Assembly: GCA_900553245.1 (NCBI GenBank)
Contig: USCP01000114.1
Location: 1 to 6,280 of the forward strand
DNA from: an uncultured Peptococcaceae bacterium
GTDB taxonomy: Bacteria > Bacillota > Peptococcia > Peptococcales > Peptococcaceae
Direction: 5' to 3'
DNA length: 6,280 nucleotides
Of this stretch, positions 1-4,872 are shown piece by piece. The position numbers were made by a program, and so were the translations under genes. The notes beneath the pieces are model-generated. The model had not been told where the DNA came from. It saw only the letters and a program-made list of their open reading frames with translations, and made no database searches. Numbering within the stretch: position 1 is the first letter of the stretch; the number at the start of each line of letters is the position of its first letter.

Positions 1-20
1 CGCCTTTCGGCGACCTTTTT
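1..20 (+). terminator. Partial terminator hairpin cut by the window edge
   Basis: CGCC (1-4) pairs with GGCG (9-12), followed by ACC and then five T (16-20). The ACC would pair with a GGT just left of the window, so this looks like the 3' part of an intrinsic terminator for a plus-strand transcript ending to the left. On the minus strand it could also be the first half of a terminator for the dehydrogenase gene, which otherwise lacks one in view. The missing bases decide between these. Confidence 0.4.
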
Positions 21-30
21 CGACAGTCTG

Positions 31-66
31 AGCCATCCGCAAATAGCGGATGGCTTTTTTGTTTTT
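31..66 (+). terminator. Rho-independent terminator of an upstream plus-strand gene
   Basis: AGCCATCCGC (31-40) and GCGGATGGCT (46-55) form a perfect 10-bp stem with an AAATA loop, followed by TTTTT, G and TTTTT. The U tract is on the plus strand only, so it ends a transcript entering from the left. Read on the minus strand, the hairpin is followed by CAGACTGTCG with no U tract, so it is a poor terminator for the convergent dehydrogenase gene ending at 65. Confidence 0.85.
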
Positions 67-1177
67 AGTAGAGCTCTCGATAAATTTTTTCGATGCGGTC
101 ACGGTCGAATGGTACGAAGTTATTGACGAGCAAGCGTTGTTGCTTTTCAAAGACGGAGTCGGCAAATTCGACGATTTGTGCTTCGCTCATGCCGTATTCA
201 TGGAGAGGCTTCTTTTGTACGAGGTGGTTTAAGAGATCTTCGATTTTATCGTAGACGTCTGCCGCATCGCATTCAAGGATGGAAGCAATGCGTTGGTTGA
301 GCACAGCGATTTCGCCGTCTTGCTTGATTTCCATGTAGTTGCGCATCACGCCGGTAAACATGGCGTAGTTGGATTCACCGTGTGGCACGTGGAAGGTACC
401 GCCGAGAGGGTAGCTTAGAGCGTGAACCGCAGCGCAACCGGCATTGGAGAAGGCAACGCCGGCATAGGTGGAAGCGAAGAGGAAGTCTTCGAGGATTGGC
501 TTGCGGGCTTCAGGGCCTTCGGCAACGATTTTCTTGAAGCCTTTTAAGATGAGGTCGATGGCTTCATAGCTGAGGAGTTTGGAGATTGGGGTTGCCTTTG
601 GAGAAAGAGCACTTTCTACGGCGTGGATCAAGGCGTCGATGGCGCTGGTGGCAAACGGTTCCATAGGCAGGCTTTGCAAAAGCTCAGGAATGAGTACCGC
701 ATGGTCTGGGAACATGCCTGGATTGCCGTAGCCGGCTTTGGTGCCGCGACTCACAAGGGCGAGGGCAGCGACGCTGGTGACTTCACTACCGGTACCGCAG
801 GTGGTAGGTACGAGCACCAATTCGCGGACCTTCTTTGGAGAACGGGTGCCGTCAAAAAGGTCGAGGATTGGGCAAGGCTGGTCAAAAACAAAGAATTTTG
901 CCACGTCAAGGGCGCTGCCGCCCCCAACGGAGATGATGCGCTTGTAATCTTTGGTGATATCCTTGGCAATGGCTTCTACGAGTTCATCGGTTGGTTCCCC
1001 TTGACCGTAATCTTTTGGGTGGATGACGTCGCACTTAAGATCGAGGGCTTTGAAATAATCGTCATAGAAGTGACGGTTGGTGAACAAAAGGTCGCCTTCG
1101 CCAATGGCAAATGCATCAACAAATTCCTTGACGCTGTCTAATTGGTGAAGGGTTGGTTTCATTAAAAATTGGCTCAT
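65..1177 (-). CDS. 4hbD: 4-hydroxybutyrate dehydrogenase (iron-containing alcohol dehydrogenase family)
   Basis: This enzyme interconverts succinate semialdehyde and 4-hydroxybutyrate with NAD(H) in the cytoplasm, in anaerobic succinate or 4-aminobutyrate fermentation. The 370-residue protein closely resembles, from memory, the 371-residue C. kluyveri enzyme, including the C-terminal stretch ADSV, QQRLLVNN and final LY. The nucleotide-binding loop GGGSALDVAK lies at 85-94 and TTCGTGSEVT at 125-134. Metal ligands typical of the family are visible: D181 and H185 in DALIHAVES, H252 in VHALSYPLGG, and H266 in VPHGESN. The start at 1177 is chosen because AAGGAGG (1191-1185) lies 7 bases upstream; the longer frame opening at 1240 would add 21 unlikely residues and cover the promoter. 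It is a single gene, divergent from the lipid kinase. No CoA-transferase, 4-hydroxybutyryl-CoA dehydratase or semialdehyde dehydrogenase is in view, so the pathway role is inferred. A different short-alcohol substrate is possible but less likely. Confidence 0.88.
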   Translation of the reverse strand: MSQFLMKPTLHQLDSVKEFVDAFAIGEGDLLFTNRHFYDDYFKALDLKCDVIHPKDYGQGEPTDELVEAIAKDITKDYKRIISVGGGSALDVAKFFVFDQPCPILDLFDGTRSPKKVRELVLVPTTCGTGSEVTSVAALALVSRGTKAGYGNPGMFPDHAVLIPELLQSLPMEPFATSAIDALIHAVESALSPKATPISKLLSYEAIDLILKGFKKIVAEGPEARKPILEDFLFASTYAGVAFSNAGCAAVHALSYPLGGTFHVPHGESNYAMFTGVMRNYMEIKQDGEIAVLNQRIASILECDAADVYDKIEDLLNHLVQKKPLHEYGMSEAQIVEFADSVFEKQQRLLVNNFVPFDRDRIEKIYRELY

Positions 1178-1211
1178 GAGAGTGCCTCCTTCATTGGCAT
1201 TTGTTAGTTCA

Positions 1212-1240
1212 AGTATAAATCTTTTATGGGGGACGGGCAA
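1212..1240 (-). promoter_or_regulatory. Predicted sigma-A promoter of the dehydrogenase gene
   Basis: Read on the minus strand, TTGCCC (1240-1235) is a -35 candidate (4 of 6 to consensus) and TATACT (1217-1212) a -10 candidate (5 of 6), separated by exactly 17 bases. Transcription would begin near 1205, giving a leader of roughly 28 bases that contains the AAGGAGG site. The -35 box lies inside an inverted repeat at 1236-1249. Confidence 0.6.
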
Positions 1241-1249
1241 GATGTTGCC
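1236..1249. repeat. Inverted repeat GGCAA-N4-TTGCC over the -35 box
   Basis: GGCAA (1236-1240) and TTGCC (1245-1249) are perfect 5-bp inverted halves separated by GATG. The left half overlaps the -35 box of the minus-strand promoter. This is an operator candidate for an unknown regulator; 5-bp arms are short enough to arise by chance. Confidence 0.35.
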
Positions 1250-1267
1250 GGATTCTTATGCATAGGC

Positions 1268-1296
1268 TTGATTCTGCCAAAAAACTTGGCTATCAT
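1268..1296 (+). promoter_or_regulatory. Predicted sigma-A promoter of the lipid kinase gene
   Basis: TTGATT (1268-1273) and TATCAT (1291-1296) are -35 and -10 candidates separated by 17 bases, matching consensus at 4 and 5 of 6 positions. The start of transcription would fall near 1303, leaving about 19 bases of leader with the AGAAGGAGGTGG ribosome site. The spacer holds the inverted repeat at 1276-1290. Confidence 0.65.
1276..1290. repeat. Inverted repeat GCCAA-N5-TTGGC in the promoter spacer
   Basis: GCCAA (1276-1280) and TTGGC (1286-1290) are perfect inverted halves with AAAAC between them. They fill most of the spacer between the -35 and -10 boxes of the plus-strand promoter, a position where a bound protein would block or remodel polymerase. 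An operator role is inferred from position only. Confidence 0.35.
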
Positions 1297-1321
1297 ACGA
1301 TTATTAGAAGGAGGTGGCATA

Positions 1322-2251
1322 ATGTATTACTTTATTGTGAATGAATCCAGTGGCCGCGGTTCTGCACGAAGGGCGTGGCTGGAAATGAAGCGTGAGATGT
1401 CTGCGGCGGGGGTGCCTTTTGCGGCATGGACGACGAGATGTAAGGGGGATGCCACTGCCTTGGCACGGGCGGCGAGTGCGCTTCCCGAAAAAGAAGTGAA
1501 GCTCATTGTTGTGGGCGGCGATGGCACCATCAATGAGGTGTTAAATGGGATTGGTGATTTTGAACGTGTATCGCTGGGCATTGTGCCTATGGGCTCCGGC
1601 AATGATTTTGTACGCGGCGTGGGGCTTCCGCGAACACCGCGTGCGGCAATGAATGCGATTTATCACGCCAAAACACGTCGTTTGATTGACCTCGGTGAAG
1701 TGCGTGTCGATGGGCATGCGCCACGTCGCTTTGGCATTAGTGCCGGTGTCGGCTTGGATGCACGGGTTTGTGATGAGGTGGATGGCTCCATGCACAAAAC
1801 GTGGCTCAATCATTTCGGCCTCGGTCATCTTTCTTACAGCTTGCAAACCTTATCGGTTGTAGCAAATATGAAGGGCGCATCGGGCACGGTGCGTTTTGTG
1901 ACGCCCTTTGGCATAGAAACCTGTGAGGTTGAGGAATTGTTGTTCCTTTCAGCGATGAATTGTCCGCGGGAAGGCGGAGGGGTGCCGGTGGCACCGACAG
2001 CGCGCGTGAATGACGGCCTTTTTACGGCGTGTATGGTCAGTGGCCTTTCGCGCCGAGAGGTTTATCCACGCCTGCCTTTGCTGCTTTTAGGGAAGCATAC
2101 CCATCTGCATGGGGTGACCTATCTCAATGCTTCACGTATTGAAATGGCATTGGAGCTTCCGCTGACTGTACATGCCGACGGCGAAGTACTAGGCGGCGGA
2201 CGTGAGATTGTATTTGATATCAAGCCGAAGGCCTTGCGCCTGATGGCATAA
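1322..2251 (+). CDS. YegS/DgkB-family lipid (diacylglycerol) kinase
   Basis: Predicted soluble lipid kinase of the DAGKc/YegS/BmrU family, which phosphorylates diacylglycerol or a related membrane lipid with ATP and in Gram-positives recycles diacylglycerol from lipoteichoic acid synthesis. The 309-residue length is normal for the family. The N-terminal domain holds the ATP-binding signature GGDGT (65-69) and GSGNDF (91-96). The C-terminal domain has EGGGVPVAP (217-225), DGLF (231-234) and the DGE catalytic motif (286-288). There is no signal peptide or membrane segment. The start at 1322 follows AGAAGGAGGTGG (1306-1317); an in-frame upstream ATG at 1226 would place the promoter inside the gene and is rejected. 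The stop is doubled (TAATAA, 2249-2254). It is monocistronic, between its own promoter and a strong terminator. The exact lipid substrate cannot be read from the sequence, so I give no gene symbol. Confidence 0.9.
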   Translation: MYYFIVNESSGRGSARRAWLEMKREMSAAGVPFAAWTTRCKGDATALARAASALPEKEVKLIVVGGDGTINEVLNGIGDFERVSLGIVPMGSGNDFVRGVGLPRTPRAAMNAIYHAKTRRLIDLGEVRVDGHAPRRFGISAGVGLDARVCDEVDGSMHKTWLNHFGLGHLSYSLQTLSVVANMKGASGTVRFVTPFGIETCEVEELLFLSAMNCPREGGGVPVAPTARVNDGLFTACMVSGLSRREVYPRLPLLLLGKHTHLHGVTYLNASRIEMALELPLTVHADGEVLGGGREIVFDIKPKALRLMA

Positions 2252-2261
2252 TAAGTTGCAT

Positions 2262-2303
2262 AAAAAAAGACGACGCGCCAGGGGAAGGCGCGTCGTCTTT
2301 TTT
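2262..2303. terminator. Strong, apparently bidirectional terminator
   Basis: GACGACGCGCC (2269-2279) and GGCGCGTCGTC (2287-2297) form a perfect 11-bp GC-rich stem with an AGGGGAA loop. Seven A precede it (2262-2268) and six T follow it (2298-2303), so either strand's transcript ends in a U tract. It ends the lipid kinase message 10 bases after its stop codon. It could equally end a minus-strand transcript coming from the intergenic block to the right. Confidence 0.92.
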
Positions 2304-2305
2304 AA

Positions 2306-2415
2306 GGGATGACGAACAAAATAGTTGTATACCGAAAAGCGGACATAAAGCATCACGCGTCTGGGGAAGCACGTGACGTCGGTATATCGTGTCGAAAAGG
2401 AGCCGGCGTCATCCC
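2306..2415. other. Nested inverted repeats: possible structured RNA of unknown class
   Basis: Three perfect inverted repeats are nested: GGGATGACG (2306-2314) with CGTCATCCC (2407-2415), TATACCGA (2328-2335) with TCGGTATA (2379-2386), and TCACG (2353-2357) with CGTGA (2372-2376). Together they would fold about 110 bases into one branched hairpin on either strand. On the minus strand the fold is followed directly by the terminator at 2303-2262, which favours a minus-strand RNA, but I find no convincing minus-strand promoter just upstream. On the plus strand an alternative hairpin GCCGG (2402-2406)/CCGGC (2414-2418) would compete with the outer stem. It matches no riboswitch or ncRNA family that I recognise. 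A palindromic repeat element is another possibility. Confidence 0.4.
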
Positions 2416-2426
2416 GGCCGGAGAAG

Positions 2427-2450
2427 TGATTCCATGAAGGCGGGGGATCA
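2427..2450. repeat. Short hairpin in the intergenic block
   Basis: TGATTCC (2427-2433) pairs with GGGATCA (2444-2450) over seven base pairs including one G-T wobble, with a 10-base loop. It lies just right of the nested fold. With ATAGTTGT (2321-2328) and ACAATTGT (2459-2466), which also pair using two wobbles, it could belong to an alternative larger fold of the block. Confidence 0.3.
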
Positions 2451-2468
2451 ACCTAGGAACAATTGTAG

Positions 2469-2554
2469 TTTACAGGGCGTGTGTAAAATGGAAAAGCGTA
2501 AGGCTGTTAAATCACTGTAAAGTGACGAATTACTTGCAATATATTTCACAAGTA
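2469..2554. repeat. Three inverted repeats upstream of the nad promoter
   Basis: TTTACA (2469-2474) and TGTAAA (2482-2487) are separated by 7 bases. TCACT (2512-2516) and AGTGA (2521-2525) are separated by GTAA. TACTTG (2531-2536) and CAAGTA (2549-2554) are separated by 12 bases. All are perfect. The stretch is AT-rich, has no plausible gene, and lies 70 to 150 bases upstream of the first TTGACA element, so these may be upstream binding sites. No known operator is recognised. Confidence 0.3.
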
Positions 2555-2573
2555 GATGGCAGAAACGGCGCGG

Positions 2574-2603
2574 TTGACACAAATAAATTGATGTCTTTAC
2601 ACT
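2574..2603 (+). promoter_or_regulatory. Possible second, upstream nad promoter
   Basis: TTGACA (2574-2579) is a perfect -35 box, followed after 18 bases by TACACT (2598-2603), which matches the -10 consensus at 4 of 6 positions. It would start transcription near 2610, ahead of the better promoter at 2620. It is weaker, and the TTGACA may instead be part of a repressor site. Confidence 0.3.
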
Positions 2604-2633
2604 AAAGTTGACATATAACTTGACATCGGTCAA
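2591..2633. promoter_or_regulatory. Candidate NiaR operator region
   Basis: ATGTC (2591-2595) and GACAT (2610-2614) are inverted arms enclosing a second perfect inverted repeat, CTTTA (2595-2599) and TAAAG (2603-2607). Twelve bases after the TTGACA at 2608, TTGAC (2620-2624) and GTCAA (2629-2633) form another inverted repeat covering the -35 box of the main promoter. Repeated TTGACA/TGTC arms over a promoter are what a repressor of this operon would need, and the operon encodes NiaR. Assignment to NiaR is inferred from the gene context; I did not compare the sites with a known NiaR motif. Confidence 0.5.
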
Positions 2634-2649
2634 TACCCCATTGTATGAT
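2620..2649 (+). promoter_or_regulatory. Main predicted promoter of the nad operon
   Basis: TTGACA (2620-2625) is a perfect -35 box and TATGAT (2644-2649) a good -10 box (5 of 6), with an 18-base spacer. Transcription would begin near 2656, giving a leader of about 29 bases before the nadB start. The leader is too short for a riboswitch, which points to protein-based control. The inverted repeat TTGAC-N4-GTCAA overlaps the -35 box. Confidence 0.75.
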
Positions 2650-2684
2650 GAAGAAAATTCAGTCGAAAGAAAGTGGAGAGTGTA

Positions 2685-3956
2685 ATGACAAAGCAGTATG
2701 ACGTAGTGATTGTGGGAACAGGCGCAGCAGGCCTGTTCTGCGCATTGAGTTTTCCGACCGACCGTAACATTTGCGTAATCACCAAAGAAAATGCCGACGA
2801 GTCAAACTCTTTCTTGGCACAAGGCGGTATTTGCGTGCTCAGAGGGGAAGAGGATTACGCGGAATATTTTGAAGACACGATGCGTGCGGGTCACTATGAA
2901 AATAGTGAGGATGCCGTAGAAATTATGATTCGCTCCTCAAATCAAATTGTGCGTACCTTGCTTCAATACGGTGTGGACTTTGACAGAGATGGGGATGGCG
3001 CGTTGAGCTTTACCAAGGAAGGCGCCCATTCTCAACCACGTATTTTGTTCCATCAAGACATTACCGGCAAGGAAATCACCTCAACCCTTTTAAAGCGTGC
3101 CCAAGAACGTGACAATATTACCATCATGGAACACACCATGATGATTGATATTTTGGAAAGCGATGGCGTATGCGGTGGCATTGTTGTTGTCGAAAAGGGC
3201 GGCGAGCCTTATCCGATCGTTGCACCGAATGTGGTGCTTGCCTGCGGTGGGGTTGGTGGGCTTTTTGAAAACTCCACCAATTTCCCTCATATCACCGGCG
3301 ATGCCTTGGCGATTGCTTTGGAGCACGGCGTAGAGGTGGCGCATTTAGATTATGTGCAGATTCACCCAACGACCCTTTACTCCAAAAAGCCGGGACGCCG
3401 TTTCCTCATTTCCGAATCCGTGCGCGGCGAAGGGGCGATTCTCCTCGATAAAAACGGGGAACGCTTCACCGAAGAATTGCAACCGCGCGATTTGCTCAGC
3501 AAGGCCATTCGTAAACAAATGGAGATTGACGGCACCGATTATGTGCTTGAAGATTTGCGTCCAATTGGCAAGGAAGAAATTTTGGAGCATTTTCCAAATA
3601 TCTATGAGCATTGCTTAGAAGAAGGCTACAATGTGCTCGAAGAACCAATTCCGGTCGTTCCGGCACAGCACTATCATATGGGTGGGATTGCCGTGAATAT
3701 GGCGAGTCAAACCACCATGACCGGACTTTATGCGGTTGGTGAAGCCAGCTGTAATGGGGTACACGGAAGAAACCGTTTGGCAAGTAACTCCTTATTGGAA
3801 TCCTTGGTGTTTGCACAGCGTGCTGCCGATGACATCCTCTTTGGGAGTCATCATCCAGGCTGTAGCGACTGCATCACCGATATGAAAGCCTACGGTGACC
3901 TCGAGACGATGGCGAAGCGTTATCGCACTGTGGTGCTTGAAGCAATGGAAAACTAA
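2685..3956 (+). CDS. nadB: L-aspartate oxidase, short form
   Basis: FAD enzyme that oxidises L-aspartate to iminoaspartate, the first step of de novo NAD synthesis, in the cytoplasm. The 423-residue protein opens with the FAD-binding loop VGTGAAG (10-16), then SNSFLAQGGI (40-49) and VVLACGGVGG (183-192). Active-site residues of the succinate dehydrogenase/NadB flavoprotein family appear as H227 (IHPTT), R268 (QPRD), H329 (QHYHMGG) and R364 (GRNRLASNS). It ends soon after the flavin domain and lacks most of the C-terminal helical domain of the roughly 540-residue E. coli protein; short forms are known in Clostridia, so this is probably natural rather than a truncation. The start is ATG at 2685, with GGAG (2675-2678) six bases upstream; a GTG at 2673 is in frame but overlaps that site. 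It is first in the operon. An oxygen-independent electron acceptor such as fumarate is likely in an anaerobe, by inference. Confidence 0.93.
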   Translation: MTKQYDVVIVGTGAAGLFCALSFPTDRNICVITKENADESNSFLAQGGICVLRGEEDYAEYFEDTMRAGHYENSEDAVEIMIRSSNQIVRTLLQYGVDFDRDGDGALSFTKEGAHSQPRILFHQDITGKEITSTLLKRAQERDNITIMEHTMMIDILESDGVCGGIVVVEKGGEPYPIVAPNVVLACGGVGGLFENSTNFPHITGDALAIALEHGVEVAHLDYVQIHPTTLYSKKPGRRFLISESVRGEGAILLDKNGERFTEELQPRDLLSKAIRKQMEIDGTDYVLEDLRPIGKEEILEHFPNIYEHCLEEGYNVLEEPIPVVPAQHYHMGGIAVNMASQTTMTGLYAVGEASCNGVHGRNRLASNSLLESLVFAQRAADDILFGSHHPGCSDCITDMKAYGDLETMAKRYRTVVLEAMEN

Positions 3957-3965
3957 TAGCGGAGG

Positions 3966-3985
3966 CTTTTCTTTTAGAAGAAAGG
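3966..3985 (+). other. Hairpin in the nadB-nadC gap near the nadC ribosome site
   Basis: CTTTTCTT (3966-3973) pairs with AAGAAAGG (3978-3985), an 8-bp stem with one G-T wobble and a TTAG tetraloop. It takes up the AAAGG preceding GGGGGA (3988-3993), so it may tune nadC translation or protect the message between the genes. It has no following U tract and is not a terminator. Confidence 0.4.
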
Positions 3986-3998
3986 ATGGGGGATTACT

Positions 3999-4850
3999 GT
4001 GAACGAAATCACAATGAAGTTAAATGTTGATAAATTGATTATGATGGCTTTGCAAGAAGACATCACCAGCGAAGACGTATCTGCCAATGCGGTGATGCCT
4101 GAACCAAAGCAAGGCATGGTGGATCTCATTTGCAAGCAAGATGGGATTATCTGCGGTTTGCCGGTATTTGAACGTGTCTTTAAGCTCTTAGACGCTGACA
4201 CTCATGTGGAATTTTTTGTTAAAGACGGTGATGAAGTAAAGAAGGGTCAAAAAATGGCGGTACTCACCGGGGACATGCGCGTGCTCTTGAGTGGGGAACG
4301 TGTGGCGCTGAATTATCTCCAACATATGAGTGGGATTGCGACCTATACCCATGAAGTGGCAGCACTCTTAGAAGGCAGCAACACCACCTTGTTGGACACC
4401 AGAAAAACCACGCCGAACTGCCGTATTTTCGAAAAATATGCAGTGCGTGTAGGTGGCGGCACCAACCACCGTTACAATCTCTCTGACGGTGTGATGCTCA
4501 AGGACAACCACATCGGTGCGGTAGGGAGCATCACCAAGGCGGTGGAAATGGCCAAGGCCTACGCACCATTCGTGCGCAAAATCGAAGTTGAAACCGAAAC
4601 CCTCGAGCAAGTGCGCGAAGCGGTAGAAGCCGGTGCGGACATTATCATGCTCGACAACATGAGCCATGAACAAATGGCAGAAGCGGTGAAACTCATCGAT
4701 GGACGTGCAGCAACCGAATGCTCTGGCAATGTGACCAAAGAAAACATTGCCAAGGTGACAGAAATTGGTGTGGATTATGTATCCAGCGGTGCCCTCACTC
4801 ATTCTGCGCCTATTATGGATATTTCAATGAAAAACTTACATGCCATCTAA
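3999..4850 (+). CDS. nadC: Nicotinate-nucleotide pyrophosphorylase (quinolinate phosphoribosyltransferase)
   Basis: Converts quinolinate and phosphoribosyl pyrophosphate to nicotinate mononucleotide, CO2 and pyrophosphate, the third step of de novo NAD synthesis, in the cytoplasm. The 283-residue length is normal for a type II phosphoribosyltransferase. After the N-terminal open sandwich domain come SGERVALNYLQ (98-108), the substrate-binding TRKTTP (134-139), H157 and R158 in GGGTNHRYNL, and KDNH (168-171). The barrel continues with EVETETLEQ (196-204), MLDNMS (217-222), ECSGNV (240-245) and DYVSSGALTHS (259-269). The start is GTG at 3999, preceded by GGGGGA (3988-3993); the next ATG at 4014 has no ribosome site. 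The gap to nadB is 42 bases and to niaR 22, consistent with one transcript. The glycine of the phosphate-binding ASG-type motif is kept but the alanine is Cys, a mild variation. Confidence 0.95.
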   Translation: MNEITMKLNVDKLIMMALQEDITSEDVSANAVMPEPKQGMVDLICKQDGIICGLPVFERVFKLLDADTHVEFFVKDGDEVKKGQKMAVLTGDMRVLLSGERVALNYLQHMSGIATYTHEVAALLEGSNTTLLDTRKTTPNCRIFEKYAVRVGGGTNHRYNLSDGVMLKDNHIGAVGSITKAVEMAKAYAPFVRKIEVETETLEQVREAVEAGADIIMLDNMSHEQMAEAVKLIDGRAATECSGNVTKENIAKVTEIGVDYVSSGALTHSAPIMDISMKNLHAI

Positions 4851-4872
4851 AACGACGGAAAGGAGCATTTAG

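Noticed and set aside
623..1141. A 172-codon plus-strand open frame opposite the dehydrogenase gene
   Set aside because: It is the antisense shadow of a well-conserved gene, has no ribosome site and its translation resembles no protein family.
1226..1321. In-frame N-terminal extension of the lipid kinase from an ATG at 1226
   Set aside because: It would cover a 17-bp-spaced promoter, and the family N-terminus (YYFIVNESSGRG) begins directly after the strong ribosome site at 1306-1317.
2328..2386. A small insertion element with TATACCGA terminal repeats
   Set aside because: No target-site duplication or transposase is visible at 59 bp, and the larger nested pairing explains the repeats better. 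A genome-wide copy search could revive the idea.
2306..2466. A known riboswitch (cobalamin, SAM, TPP, FMN, lysine, c-di-GMP or guanidine class) controlling the nad operon
   Set aside because: None of the conserved core motifs I know for these classes is visible, and the best nad promoter lies downstream, so the block would not be in the nad leader.
2448..2633. A 61-codon minus-strand open frame in the nad upstream region
   Set aside because: There is no ribosome site or recognisable domain, and the frame overlaps the promoter and operator elements.
4368..4802. A 144-codon minus-strand open frame opposite nadC
   Set aside because: It lies wholly inside nadC, is rich in His and Phe as antisense frames of this codon usage tend to be, and has no ribosome site.
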